Source: Ardenticatenaceae bacterium
Lineage (GTDB): Bacteria; Chloroflexota; Anaerolineae; Promineifilales; Promineifilaceae
Assembly: GCA_020634565.1 (NCBI GenBank)
Contig: JACKBN010000006.1
Location: 248,001-312,000 of the forward strand
Length of the DNA stretch: 64,000 nucleotides
Direction: 5' to 3'
The translations under genes and the position numbers were made by a program. The notes below the pieces were generated by a model. That model saw only the letters and a list, made by a program, of their open reading frames with translations. It had not been told where the DNA came from and searched no databases. Every line of letters starts with the position of its first letter. Positions within the stretch are counted from its first letter, which is position 1. Positions 16,224 through 25,917 of the stretch are shown piece after piece.

Positions 16224-17666
16224 TCACCTTGTCACCAATGGTAAATAAACCAAACTTTGTTCTGGCCCACGGTCATGAACGAAGACGTCGTATGCACCAT
16301 TTGTATCGCCGCTGACCAGGTTGCTGACAGAAGATTGAAAAGCGACATAACGGCCGTTGGCGGAGATGGCGGGGATGATGGACCAACCAATTCCCGGTGT
16401 GCCATCAGATGCGATGGAGACGAGCGTCGTTTGCCCGGTTTGCTGGTCATGAACGAAGATGTTCGTCCAGCCATTGGTGTCGACACTGACCAAGTTGCTG
16501 GCCGCAGAGCCAAAAGCGATATAACGGCCGTCGGCAGAGATGACGGGATAGTTGTCGATTGTATTATTTCCCTGTGTGCCATCAGAGGCGACGGAGACAC
16601 GCGTGGTCTGCCCGGTTTGTCGGTCATGAACGAAGACGTCAGGCCGGCCATTGGTGTCGCCGCTGACCAGGTTGCTGGCAGAAGAGTTAAAAGCGACATA
16701 ACGGCCATCGGCAGAGATGTCGGGATGAAAGGCACCATCATTCCCCTCTGTGCCATCGGAGGCGACGGAGACACGTGTGGTTTGCCCAGTTTGTCGGTCA
16801 TGAACGAAGACGTCCCCTGTACCATTTGTATCGTCGCTGACCAGGTTGGTGGCATCAGATTCAAAAGCGACATAACGGCCATCGGTGGAGATGGCGGGGA
16901 TGGAGGACCAACCAATTCCCTGTGCGCCATCAGAGGCGACGGAGACGCGTGTGGTTTGCCCGGTTTGCCGGTCATGAACGAAGATGTCCATTAGGCCATT
17001 GGTATCGCTGCTGACCAGGTTGCTGGCATAAGAGTTAAAAGCCACATAACGGCCATCGGCGGAGATGTAGGAGTTATAAGAATCAGTATTTCCCTCTGTG
17101 CCGTCAGAGGCGACGGAGACACGCGTGGTTTGCCCGGTTTGCCGGTCATGAACGAAGACGTCAGGCCAGCCATTTGTATCGTCACTGACCAGGTTGCTGG
17201 CAAAAGAGTCAAAAGCGACATAACGGCCGTCGGCGGAGATAGAGGGGTCGATGGAACTACTATTTCCTTCTGTGCCATCAGAGGCGACGGAGACACGTGT
17301 GGTCTGCCCAGTTTGCCAGTCATGAACGAAAACGTCACGCTCGCCATTTGTATCGTCGCTGACCAGGTTGCTGGCATTAGAGAAAAAAGCGACATAACGG
17401 CCGTCGGCGGAGATGGAAGATTTATAAGAATCAGCATTTCCCTCTGTGCCATCGGAGGAGACGGAGACGCGCGTCGTTGTTCCATCAGTAAGTGCCCGAA
17501 CCACAACGGGCAGATTGCCTTCTGCCATATCCACCTCCGGCGTTTCAGGGTTTGCATTCGACCCAGGTGTTACGCTGCGATCGTCTCTGCTGCCAGCGGC
17601 GCTCGCCATTGAAATGAAAAGAATCGTAGCAAGAATCACAAGCAGGAACACAAAATAACGCTTCAT
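16224..17666 (-). CDS. Secreted seven-bladed beta-propeller protein (copy 1)
   Basis: A 480-residue protein with signal peptide MKRYFVFLLVILATILFISMASAAG. After a linker of about 50 residues come seven repeats of about 58 residues, each with ISADGRYVAFxSxASNLVSxDTNGxxDVFVHDRQTGQTTRVSVASDGTEGN spread over the unit. These are PD40/TolB-like WD-type blades, so a closed seven-bladed propeller is expected. The protein ends in VYLPLVTR. It is the downstream-most of three tandem paralogues, and its upstream region is nearly identical to that of the broken copy. The ligand is unknown; surface binding is likely. Confidence 0.85.
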   Translation of the reverse strand: MKRYFVFLLVILATILFISMASAAGSRDDRSVTPGSNANPETPEVDMAEGNLPVVVRALTDGTTTRVSVSSDGTEGNADSYKSSISADGRYVAFFSNASNLVSDDTNGERDVFVHDWQTGQTTRVSVASDGTEGNSSSIDPSISADGRYVAFDSFASNLVSDDTNGWPDVFVHDRQTGQTTRVSVASDGTEGNTDSYNSYISADGRYVAFNSYASNLVSSDTNGLMDIFVHDRQTGQTTRVSVASDGAQGIGWSSIPAISTDGRYVAFESDATNLVSDDTNGTGDVFVHDRQTGQTTRVSVASDGTEGNDGAFHPDISADGRYVAFNSSASNLVSGDTNGRPDVFVHDRQTGQTTRVSVASDGTQGNNTIDNYPVISADGRYIAFGSAASNLVSVDTNGWTNIFVHDQQTGQTTLVSIASDGTPGIGWSIIPAISANGRYVAFQSSVSNLVSGDTNGAYDVFVHDRGPEQSLVYLPLVTR

Positions 17667-17757
17667 ATTCAGTTTTTCCTTTGTCCCTAGCGGTACACAA
17701 AACTAGGATCACAATAATCTGACTGGCGTTCAGGCTAAAAATTTTGGCATCGCGCTA
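17667..17757 (-). repeat. Duplicated upstream region, copy A
   Basis: These about 90 bases before copy 1 differ from 19293-19383 (before the broken copy) at one base that I can find. A diverged version precedes copy 3 (20904-20995). The duplication unit therefore included the promoter region. Confidence 0.8.
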
Positions 17758-17843
17758 TTTATCCCGAGTTAGAGTGTTTCCTTCGTGTTTCTTTCGGAAG
17801 AATATTTGTGTACTGTTATTTATCCTTTCTTATGTGTATGCCA

Positions 17844-19292
17844 TCACCTTGTCACAAATGGCAAATAAACCTGGCTGAGTTCTGGCCCACGGTCATGGAC
17901 AAAGATGTCCCCCGTATCATTGGTATCGCCGCTGACCAGGTTACTGGCTTCGGAGTAAAAAGTGACATAACGGCCGTCGGCGGTGATGGCGGGTCGAATA
18001 AAGAGGAATAATTATTTCCCTCCGAGCCATCAGAGGCGACAGAGACACGCGTGGTCTGCCCTGTTTGCCGGTCATGAACGAAGACGTCAGACCAGCTATT
18101 TGTGTCGCTGCTAACCAGGTTGCTGGCCCCAGATTGAAAAGCTACATAACGGCCGTCTTCAGTGATGGCGGGGAGCAACAAGAACTATTATTTCCTTGTG
18201 TGCCATCAGAGGCGACGGAGACGCGCGTGGTTTGCCCGGTTTGCCGGTCATGGACAAAGACGTCCCCGTACCATTTGTATCTCCGCTAACTAGGTTACTG
18301 GCATTAGAGTAAAATGTAACATAACGCCCATTGGCGGAGATGGCGGGGTGGGAGGACACACCATTTCCCTCTGTGCCATCAGAGGAGACCGAAACACGCG
18401 TGGTCTGCCCTGTTTGTCGGTCATGAACGAAGTCATCCCCGTACCATTTGTATCGCCGCTGACCAGGTTGCTGGCATAGGATTGAAAAGCCACATAACGG
18501 CCGTCGGCGGAGATGGTGGGTTTGTAGGAAACATCATTTCCCTCTGAGCTATCAGAGGCGACGGAGACGCGTGTAGTTTGCCCGGTTTGCCGGTCATGAA
18601 CGAAGATGTCGGTTGCCAAATTGGTATCGCTGCTGACCAGGTTGCTGGCATCAGATTGAAAAGCCACATAACGGCCGTCTGCGGGAGATGATGGTGAAGC
18701 TAGAAGTATCAGCATTTCCCTCTGTGCCGTCGGAGGCGACGGAGACACGCGTAGTCTGACCGGTTTGCTGGTCATGAACGAAGACGTCGGTTGCCAAATT
18801 TGTATCGTCACTGACCAGGTTACTGGCATCAGATTGAAAAGCCACGTAACGGCCGTCGGCGGAGTTGGAGGGATAATCAGAATTGGCATTTCCCTCTGTG
18901 CCGTCAGAGGAGACGGAGACACGCGTGGTCTGACCGGTTTGCCGATCATAAACAAAGATATCTCCCGTACCATTTGTATCGCCGCTGACCAGATTGCTGG
19001 CATGGGATTGAAAAGCCACATAACGGCCGTCGGCGGAGATAGAGGACCACCAAGAAAAAGCATTCGCCTCTGTGCCATCAGAGGCGACGGAGACGCGCGT
19101 CGTTGTCCCATCAGAAAGTGCCCGAACCACAACGGGCAGATTGCCTTCTGCCATATCCACCTCCGGCGTTTCAGGGTTTGCATTCGACCCAGGTGTTACG
19201 CTGCGATCGTCTCTGCTGCCAGCGGCGCTCGCCATTGAAATGAAAAGAATCGTAGCAAGAATCACAAGCAGGAACACAAAATAACGCTTCAT
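17844..19292 (-). pseudogene. Secreted seven-bladed propeller (copy 2), broken by five frameshifts
   Basis: It starts with the same signal peptide and first 60 residues as copy 1 (MKRYFVFLLVILATILFISM...), has seven recognisable blades and ends in QVYLPFVTR plus stop at 17844-17846. The frame changes near 18690, 18445, 18262, 18176 and 17995. Compared with sister blades, each change is a one-base gain or loss in a run of C (minus strand): one CC to CCC, the others apparent losses from runs of four or five. The intact length otherwise equals that of copies 1 and 3. Since other genes in the window are intact, real decay is more likely than sequencing error, but a homopolymer error cannot be excluded. 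Confidence 0.85.
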
Positions 19293-19383
19293 ATTCAGTT
19301 TTTCCTTTGTACCTAGCGGTACACAAAACTAGGATCACAATAATCTGACTGGCGTTCAGGCTAAAAATTTTGGCATCGCGCAG
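19293..19383 (-). repeat. Duplicated upstream region, copy B
   Basis: Near-identical to 17667-17757. The following coding region, at least to 19106, also matches copy 1 almost base for base, pointing to a recent tandem duplication or gene conversion. Confidence 0.8.
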
Positions 19384-19451
19384 GCACTTAATCTATTGCC
19401 TTGGGAAACATTTCTGTAGGGTGTTATTTCTCCTTTTATATATGTGTGTTA

Positions 19452-20903
19452 TCACCGTATTACCAATGGTAAATAAACCTGACTTTGTTCTGACCCACGG
19501 TCATGGACAAAGGCATCCAATACACCATTGGTATCGCCGCTGACCAGGTTGCTGGCATAAGAGTTAAAAGCAACATAACGGCCGTCTGCAGAGATGGTTG
19601 GGGGGGAGGTATAGGAATCATTATTCCCCTCTGTGCCATCAGAGGCGACGGAGACGCGTGTTGTTTGTCCGGTTTGTCGATCGTTGACAAAGATGTCCAA
19701 CATACCATTTGTATCTTCGCTGACCAGGTTGCTGGCTTCAGAGTTAAAAGTTACATAACGGCCGTCGGCAGAGATGTCGGGGTAGTAGGAAGTACCATTT
19801 CCCTCTGTACCATCAGAGGCGATGGAGGAGCGTGTCGTTTGCCCGGTTTGGCGGTCATGGACAAAGATGTCCTCAATACCATTTGAATCACCGCTGACCA
19901 GGTTGCTAGCTTCAGATTGAAAAGTGACATAACGGCCGTCGGCGGAGATGTCGGGGTAGTGGGAAGAGCCATTTCCCTCTGAGCCATCAGAGGCGACGGA
20001 GACCCGTGTGGTCTGCCCGGTTTGCTGGTCATGAACAAAGATGTCTATTGCCAAATTGGTGTCGCCGCTGACCAGGTTACTGGAAAAAGATTGGAAAGCG
20101 ACATAACGGCCGTCGGCAGAGATGGTGAGGGCGGAGGAATAGGAAGGACTATTTCCCTCTGAGCCATCAGAGGCGACGGAGACGCGTGTTGTTTGTCCGG
20201 TTTGGCGGTCATGGACAAAGATGTCTCCCGTACCATTTGTATCGCTGATGACTAGGTTGCTGGCCAAAGAGTAAAAAGCGATATAACGGCCGTCGGCGGA
20301 GATGGCGGGGTGGTAGGAATTATCATTCCCTTCTGTACCATCAGAGGCGACGGAGACGCGCGTGGTTTGTCCAGTTTGGCGGTCATGGACAAAGTTATCT
20401 TGCGAGCCATTGGTATCGCTGCTGACCAGGTTGCTGGCAACAGAGCTAAAAGCGACAAAACGGCCGTCACCAGAGATGGCAGGTGAGATGGAACCATTAT
20501 TTGTCGGCGTGCCATCAGAGGCAATGGAGACACGCGTGGTTTGTCCGGTTTGGCGGTCATAGACAAAGATGTCTCCAGTGGCATTTGTATCGTTGCTGAT
20601 CAGGTTGCTGGCATAAGAGAGAAAAGCGACATAACGGCCGTCGGCGGAGATAGAGGAGAAATAAGAATCAAAATTCCCCTCCGTGCCATCAGAGGCGATG
20701 GAGACCCGTGTTGTTATCCCATCAGAAAGTGCCCGAACCAAAGCGGGCAGATTGCTTTCTGCCATAGCCACCTCCGGCGTTTCAGAGTTTGCATTTGACC
20801 CAGCCGTTACGCTGCGATCGTCTCTGTTACCAGCGGCGCTAACCATTGATACGAAAAGAATCGTTGAAAGAACAATGAACACGAATGCAAAATAACGCTT
20901 CAT
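19452..20903 (-). CDS. Secreted seven-bladed beta-propeller protein (copy 3)
   Basis: A 483-residue intact paralogue. Signal peptide MKRYFAFVFIVLSTILFVSMVSAAG, then the DDRSVTAGSNANSETPEV linker and seven blades of about 58 residues with SADGRYVAF and FVHDRQTGQTTRVS signatures. The C-terminus is QVYLPLVIR. It is more diverged from copies 1 and 2 than they are from each other (linker, blade order, upstream region), so it is the older member of the trio. Exported; no catalytic motif is seen. Confidence 0.85.
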   Translation of the reverse strand: MKRYFAFVFIVLSTILFVSMVSAAGNRDDRSVTAGSNANSETPEVAMAESNLPALVRALSDGITTRVSIASDGTEGNFDSYFSSISADGRYVAFLSYASNLISNDTNATGDIFVYDRQTGQTTRVSIASDGTPTNNGSISPAISGDGRFVAFSSVASNLVSSDTNGSQDNFVHDRQTGQTTRVSVASDGTEGNDNSYHPAISADGRYIAFYSLASNLVISDTNGTGDIFVHDRQTGQTTRVSVASDGSEGNSPSYSSALTISADGRYVAFQSFSSNLVSGDTNLAIDIFVHDQQTGQTTRVSVASDGSEGNGSSHYPDISADGRYVTFQSEASNLVSGDSNGIEDIFVHDRQTGQTTRSSIASDGTEGNGTSYYPDISADGRYVTFNSEASNLVSEDTNGMLDIFVNDRQTGQTTRVSVASDGTEGNNDSYTSPPTISADGRYVAFNSYASNLVSGDTNGVLDAFVHDRGSEQSQVYLPLVIR

Positions 20904-21240
20904 CTAAAGTTTTTCCTTTGTAATTAGAGGGATACAACAATAGAACCACGATATTCTAACTGGCGTTTAAGCTGAAAATCTTAGCATCGTGCAGACACTT
21001 TAATCCCCAATAAAAATGTTCCTTTAGGAATCATTTTTGTATAGTGTTATTTGTCCTTTCTTCAAATGATAAATTACATATCTTTAGCGATTCATGGTCC
21101 TGAATGAGAAACATACCCCCGTAGGGCTTTCAAGGGGGATTGTCCCTACCTGTAAAATGTAAGGAAAAGCTACCTTCTAAAATAAGTATAGGTTTTGGCT
21201 AGGATTCTGTTAAGATCAGCGCTCAATAGAGAGGTTATTT
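20904..21240. other. Divergent intergenic region, no gene
   Basis: The first 90 bases are a diverged copy of the upstream block of propeller copies 1 and 2 and should hold the copy 3 promoter. From 21000 to 21240 I see AT-rich sequence with no ORF, repeat or structured RNA that I can name. Confidence 0.5.
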
Positions 21241-21951
21241 GTGAAGCAAAAACAACGCTTTTTAATGATTTTACCGCTGCTGGTGGATGCGGTGGGTGCG
21301 GCTGGCATCATCCTTTTGCTGCCGACCCTGTCCACGCAGTTTGCCGAGCTATCCACGATTAATGTGCTGATTTTGAGTGGGGCATTTGTGCTGTACTGTA
21401 CGGCCGTTTACCTCATTCGTAAATTAGAACCCAACGCCGATGCCGAGCGGATTTCGCGCCTGCCTGCCTGGCTGACGACGACGCTGACCATGCGCCTGCT
21501 GGCCATCTTTTTTGCCCTGACGCTGGCGGTGGTGCTGCTGTGGCAGTTTGGTTACTGGGACTCCATTTTTGTGGTGGATGACCGCGTGCTGGGTGCGGGC
21601 GAATCCGCTTCCTTTTTTGTGTATGGCCCGGGCGCCTGGATTGGGGCCGCGCTGTTTTACGTGCTGGTGCTCAGCGCTTCGGTGCGCGTGACGATTGAAG
21701 AGGTGTCGCGCAATTATGTGGGGCTGGCGCTGCTGGGTTTGCTGGTGGTGAACGGAATGCTGCTAATGGGAACGGCCGTTCTCCAAGCGACAAACCTTTT
21801 CAGCGGCTGGTTGGGCGCGATTGGTGCCTTTGTGCTGCTGCTTTTGCTGTTTGCCCCGCCGCGCGTCTGGTATCTGAGTAAACGGCCGTCGCTGCTGGCT
21901 GCACTTTCTTATTTGGCGCTGTTGTTATTATGCGCCTGGCAAGTGGTGTGA
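21241..21951 (+). CDS. Multi-pass membrane protein of unknown function
   Basis: A 236-residue protein read from a GTG preceded by AGAGAGG; an ATG eight codons later is a possible alternative. About seven transmembrane helices are visible, beginning with FLMILPLLVDAVGAAGIILLLP and ending with ALSYLALLLLCAWQVV. A loop with FVVDDRVLGAGESASFFVYGPGAWIG separates helices 3 and 4. I recognise no family. It stands alone between the propeller cluster and a small zinc-ribbon-like gene. Confidence 0.65.
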   Translation: MKQKQRFLMILPLLVDAVGAAGIILLLPTLSTQFAELSTINVLILSGAFVLYCTAVYLIRKLEPNADAERISRLPAWLTTTLTMRLLAIFFALTLAVVLLWQFGYWDSIFVVDDRVLGAGESASFFVYGPGAWIGAALFYVLVLSASVRVTIEEVSRNYVGLALLGLLVVNGMLLMGTAVLQATNLFSGWLGAIGAFVLLLLLFAPPRVWYLSKRPSLLAALSYLALLLLCAWQVV

Positions 21952-22009
21952 AATACGTAGCGTTCCTAAAAGCAATCGCTCGGATTAATTCTAAGGAAAT
22001 AATGTTCCC

Positions 22010-22294
22010 ATGAAGTTAAGATATTGTCGGCACTGTAAAAAAGATGTGCCCATGTTTGATAACAAAGAATACGCACAACTTCGAGAAGTTTTTAGTGAAT
22101 GCATTCGGAGTATTAAAGAGTACCGTCGAATAAACAATGCTACGCTTCCAGAAACACCGTTGGATGATCTATACAAGCCTTTTGGGGAGATGTATGAACG
22201 GTTTGCTGGTGTTGAGTTAGAGTTCGATGTGGATGAAGTCATTCGGCGACATTACCTAGCTCGTTGGAAAAAGTACAAGCACGAAGCAGATTGA
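22010..22294 (+). CDS. Small hypothetical protein with N-terminal CxxC
   Basis: A 94-residue, charged, soluble protein. The N-terminus MKLRYCRHCKKDVPMFD carries one CxxC knuckle of the kind seen in truncated zinc ribbons. The rest is helical, including RHYLARWKKYKHEAD at the end. A purine-rich AAGGAA lies 12 bases before the ATG. No family recognised; the gene is supported by codon pattern and ribosome site only. Confidence 0.55.
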   Translation: MKLRYCRHCKKDVPMFDNKEYAQLREVFSECIRSIKEYRRINNATLPETPLDDLYKPFGEMYERFAGVELEFDVDEVIRRHYLARWKKYKHEAD

Positions 22295-22434
22295 GGGTGC
22301 TAGAAATTCCACCTCTTGATTGCGAGCCTGCCACTTTTAGAAAAGCCACTTGACGGCCGTTTCTGTCTCCATATCATATTGTGTGTGGCCTGACCCACCA
22401 CCCACAACTCACTGAACAATGGAGGCAACCCATC

Positions 22435-23295
22435 ATGCATAAGCTCTGCGTCACTTCAGAAACTGGTCGTCTGCGTTCTGTTATCATCGGCTACCCCGAC
22501 AATTTTCATCAGGTTCCCCCGGCAATCATCAACGAAACACAAAAACAATATTACTTTGGCCCAGATTGTCCCACGCGTGAACGCATTATGGCTGAATTGG
22601 ATGGCTTTAAGCAGGTATTGGCTGGCCACGGTGTGGAAGTGTTGCAGCCAGAACCGCTAGACGACGTGCCAGACCAATTGATGACCCGCGACATTGGCGT
22701 GGTGATTGGCGATACGTTTGTCGTCACGCAAATGGCGCGCGCGAGCCGCCGGGACGAATGGCTGGGGCTGCTGCCCATCCTGGATGAGTTGAATACCCAG
22801 CGCATCATCAAGGTACCGGATGAGATTGTGTTGGAAGGCGGGGATGTGATTGTGGATAACGGCCGTATCTTTGTCGGTCTTAGCCAGCGCACGGGGGCCG
22901 ATGGGGCGGCTTACCTGGCCCACCGTTTTCCCCAGTTTGAAGTGATTCCCGTACCGCTCAAGCAGCTCGCCGATGGTGAAAATGTGCTGCATCTGGATTG
23001 CAGCTTTGTGCCTGTGGGCCAGCGCAGCGCCCTTATTTATGCAGATGGATTGGCAGAAGTACCCGAAGCCATCGCCGATTACGATTTAATTGAGGTAACC
23101 AGGGCAGAGCAGGCGCTATTGGCCACCAACGTACTTTCCCTCTCGCCTACGCAGGTGATTGCCCGCCGCTGCGCCAGCCGCGTGAATGCGGAACTGCGTC
23201 AGCGGGGCCTGGAGGTCATCGAACTGCCTTTTGCCGATCCGCCGAAGACGGGCGGATCGTTTCGCTGTTGCAGCCTGCCGCTGTGGCGAGATTAA
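22435..23295 (+). CDS. Dimethylarginine dimethylaminohydrolase / amidinotransferase-family protein
   Basis: A 286-residue protein from the ATG at 22435, which has TGGAGG 9 bases upstream; an in-frame GTG at 22381 is less likely. It shows the pentein fold motifs: TRDIGVVIGD, LEGGDVIV, the catalytic His in NVLHLDCSF, and the catalytic Cys in GGSFRCCSLPL at the C-terminus. Family members hydrolyse methylated arginines (DDAH) or arginine, or transfer amidino groups. Size and C-terminus best fit DDAH-like hydrolases. The neighbours give no pathway, so the physiological substrate stays open. Confidence 0.87.
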   Translation: MHKLCVTSETGRLRSVIIGYPDNFHQVPPAIINETQKQYYFGPDCPTRERIMAELDGFKQVLAGHGVEVLQPEPLDDVPDQLMTRDIGVVIGDTFVVTQMARASRRDEWLGLLPILDELNTQRIIKVPDEIVLEGGDVIVDNGRIFVGLSQRTGADGAAYLAHRFPQFEVIPVPLKQLADGENVLHLDCSFVPVGQRSALIYADGLAEVPEAIADYDLIEVTRAEQALLATNVLSLSPTQVIARRCASRVNAELRQRGLEVIELPFADPPKTGGSFRCCSLPLWRD

Positions 23296-23481
23296 AGAAG
23301 ATGCAGAAACGGCCGTTTTGCGCTAGACTCACAGGTTGATACAACCCAACAAACACAGTGCCGAAATCTTTAAAACCTTTGTGAGCGCTGTGGCAAAAAT
23401 AAATAATTTGAGGGCTTATTGCCTTTTTTGTCTGGCCACCGGAAGTTGCCAAATAGGAACGAAGCAATTCGCAGAAATGTA

Positions 23482-24990
23482 ATGAGTGAAACTGAAACAA
23501 TCGAAAAACCAGAAGAAGAAATTAACGAACCAGCTACAGCCCATTTAGTGGAAGAAGACGAAATTGAAGAACCAGAAAACAGCCTGCCTTCGGTAAGCAT
23601 CGGCGATTTGCCGCCGCGCCTGAGCGAAGCGACAACGCGTGCTGGCTGGACATCGCTCACGCCGGTGCAGTCCAAAGCGATGCCATACCTGTTTGCCGGA
23701 CGGCCGTTGATGGTGCAGGCGCGTACGGGCAGCGGCAAGACGGGCGCGTTCATCATGCCCATCATGGAGTTGGTGAATCGCCATCAAAACGAGACACAGG
23801 CGCTGGTGCTGGTGCCCACGCGTGAATTGGCCACGCAAGTGGTCACCGAGGCGACGACCTTGTTTGGCGATAGTGGCTTAAGCGTAACGGCCGTTTATGG
23901 CGGTGTCGGCTACGGTGCCCAACTCAAGGCGCTGCGCGAAGGCACCCATCTCATTGTGGGGACACCGGGGCGCGTGCTGGATCATCTGCTGCGCGGCTCG
24001 ATGTCGCTCAAAAAGCTCAAGGTGCTCGTCTTTGACGAAGCGGACCGCATGTTGAGCATGGGCTTCTATCCCGACATGCGCCGCGTGCAGGAATATTTGC
24101 CAGACAGCGTGTACACCTGCATGTTCTCTGCCACCTTCCCGCCCACGGTGCGCAGCCTGGCCCGCCAGTTCATGGACAAGCCAGATTTTCTCAGTCTCAG
24201 CCGGGATCATGTGCATGTGGCTGACACTTCTCACCAGACGGTGACTGTTTCTCCAATGGAAAAAGATCGGGCGCTGGTGCGGCTGATCGAGCTGGAAAAT
24301 CCCGACTCGGCGATTATCTTCTGCAATACCAAGCAGCGCGTGCATTATGTGTCGGTGGTGTTGCAGCGGTTTGGCTACAACGCCGACGAGTTGAGCGGCG
24401 ATTTGCCGCAAAACGACCGCGAAAAGGTGATGGATCGGCTGCGCAAGGGCAAGCTGCGCTTCTGCGTGGCGACCGATGTGGCGGCACGAGGCATCGACAT
24501 TTCTGATTTGTCTCACGTGTTCCAATACGAGCTGCCGGACGACCCGGAAATTTACATTCATCGCGCCGGGCGAACGGGGCGGGCTGGTGCGGCGGGCACC
24601 GCTATCAGTCTGGTGGGCGACTTCTCGGAGCAGGTGCAGCTAAAGAAGATTGCCAAGCAGTACAACATTGAGTTTGAGGAACGGCCGTCTCCCGACGAAG
24701 CGGCTCTGGCCAAAGTGGTGGCTGAACGCATGACGGTGCGCCTGGAAGCGCAAATGCGTGATCGGGATAAGCTGCGCATTGAGCGCTTGCAGCGTTTTGT
24801 GCCAATGGTGAAAGAGTTGGCTAAAGACGAAGAAGGCGTGCAGCTTGTCGCCATGCTGTTGGACGACCTGTACCAGCAAACGCTCCACTCGCCGCCGGCC
24901 CTGGTAGAAGATGAAGCGCCCAAACAAGATGACACGTCTGAGAAGAAAAAGCGGCGTCGTTCACGCGGCCGTTCACGCAATAAATCATAA
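23482..24990 (+). CDS. DEAD-box ATP-dependent RNA helicase
   Basis: A 502-residue protein from the ATG at 23482. A short acidic N-terminus is followed by the Q motif (GWTSLTPVQSKAMPYL), motif I ARTGSGKTGAF, Ia PTRELA, Ib TPGR, II DEAD, III SAT, and in the second RecA domain IIFCNTKQR, VATDVAARGIDI and motif VI HRAGRTGRAG. The C-terminal tail KKKRRRSRGRSRNKS is basic and should bind RNA. The role is RNA duplex unwinding in ribosome assembly or mRNA decay, cytoplasmic. A hairpin follows the stop. Confidence 0.95.
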   Translation: MSETETIEKPEEEINEPATAHLVEEDEIEEPENSLPSVSIGDLPPRLSEATTRAGWTSLTPVQSKAMPYLFAGRPLMVQARTGSGKTGAFIMPIMELVNRHQNETQALVLVPTRELATQVVTEATTLFGDSGLSVTAVYGGVGYGAQLKALREGTHLIVGTPGRVLDHLLRGSMSLKKLKVLVFDEADRMLSMGFYPDMRRVQEYLPDSVYTCMFSATFPPTVRSLARQFMDKPDFLSLSRDHVHVADTSHQTVTVSPMEKDRALVRLIELENPDSAIIFCNTKQRVHYVSVVLQRFGYNADELSGDLPQNDREKVMDRLRKGKLRFCVATDVAARGIDISDLSHVFQYELPDDPEIYIHRAGRTGRAGAAGTAISLVGDFSEQVQLKKIAKQYNIEFEERPSPDEAALAKVVAERMTVRLEAQMRDRDKLRIERLQRFVPMVKELAKDEEGVQLVAMLLDDLYQQTLHSPPALVEDEAPKQDDTSEKKKRRRSRGRSRNKS

Positions 24991-25001
24991 GGTAATTATT
25001 T

Positions 25002-25026
25002 CCCCGGAAACGCACAGTTTCCGGGG
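25002..25026 (+). terminator. Hairpin after the helicase gene
   Basis: CCCCGGAAAC (25002-25011) pairs perfectly with 25017-25026 around a 5-base loop, followed by ATTTGCTTT. Probable weak terminator; the ribosome site of the next gene follows within 20 bases. Confidence 0.65.
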
Positions 25027-25046
25027 ATTTGCTTTAGGAGGAAATT

Positions 25047-25817
25047 GTGAAAGCGATTATCACAGGGATGAATGGAGCTGTGGGCACTGCTCTGAAGACA
25101 AGATTGTTAGCAGAGGGTTACACAGTGATAGGGTGGGATCGTACGGCCGTTCCGCCCAATAATCATCACGCAGCCAAGACCTTTCTCCAAACTACCCAAC
25201 CGGACGTACTGTTTCATCTGGCTATCGCTTCGCAATCGACCGGTTTGGAAAATGAGGGCTGGCAAATCAACGTAGAGTGGTCTGGCCAGTTAGCTCAGCT
25301 TTGCTATGAGCAGAACATTCGTTTTGTCTTTACCAGCTCTGTAATGGTGTTCACTGATGACGCGATTGGCCCGTTCACACCAGATTCCGCGCCAGATGCT
25401 CAGGAAGGGTACGGCTATGACAAGTTGGTGGCGGAACATCAGGTTCGCGCTGCCAATCCAGAAGCTATCATTGCCCGGCTGGGCTGGCAGATTGGCGATG
25501 CACCGGGTTCCAACAACATGATTGACTTCTTGGCCCAGCAGGAAGTGGTGCGCGCCAGTGAGAAATGGCTCCCGGCTTGCAGCTTTTTGGTGGATACGGC
25601 CGTTGCGCTGCAATCCCTCATCCACGCTACCCCCGATTTGTATTTGCTGGACAGCAACACCCGCTGGAACTTCTACGAAATTGCAACTGCATTAAACCAA
25701 CTGCATGGTAACTCGTGGCGCATTGAAAAAACGGCAGATTTCATCTATGACCAGCGTATGAGAGATGACCGTATCCACCTGCCCTCGCTGGACAAACGCC
25801 TGCCTACCCTCGCATAA
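25047..25817 (+). CDS. NAD-dependent epimerase/dehydratase (RmlD-like extended SDR)
   Basis: A 256-residue protein. The N-terminal MKAIITGMNGAVGTAL is a Rossmann cofactor motif (TGxxGxxG type). FVFTSSVMVF and YGYDKLVAEH contain the catalytic Ser and the YxxxK pair. The size and RxGWQIGDAPGSNNMIDF segment resemble dTDP-4-dehydrorhamnose reductase-like proteins, but no rhamnose genes are nearby, so a specific function is not assigned. TAGGAGG lies 7 bases upstream of the ATG. Confidence 0.82.
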   Translation: MKAIITGMNGAVGTALKTRLLAEGYTVIGWDRTAVPPNNHHAAKTFLQTTQPDVLFHLAIASQSTGLENEGWQINVEWSGQLAQLCYEQNIRFVFTSSVMVFTDDAIGPFTPDSAPDAQEGYGYDKLVAEHQVRAANPEAIIARLGWQIGDAPGSNNMIDFLAQQEVVRASEKWLPACSFLVDTAVALQSLIHATPDLYLLDSNTRWNFYEIATALNQLHGNSWRIEKTADFIYDQRMRDDRIHLPSLDKRLPTLA

Positions 25818-25917
25818 TTACACACGAATCAAACCCAGATCACAATGATTGGCATGATTTAAATCTGCATTCATTTGTGAAAATCTGAGTCCATTTTTTC
25901 AAGATTAGGAACGCATC

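Noticed and set aside
16257..16994. Plus-strand ORF of 245 residues opposite propeller copy 1
   Set aside because: Periodic antisense translation of the propeller blades; the minus-strand protein has signal peptide and known fold.
16224..20903. Regularly spaced repeats that could suggest a CRISPR array
   Set aside because: Period of about 174 bp, repeats in frame and encoding WD-like blades with variable loops; not 25-40 bp direct repeats with spacers.
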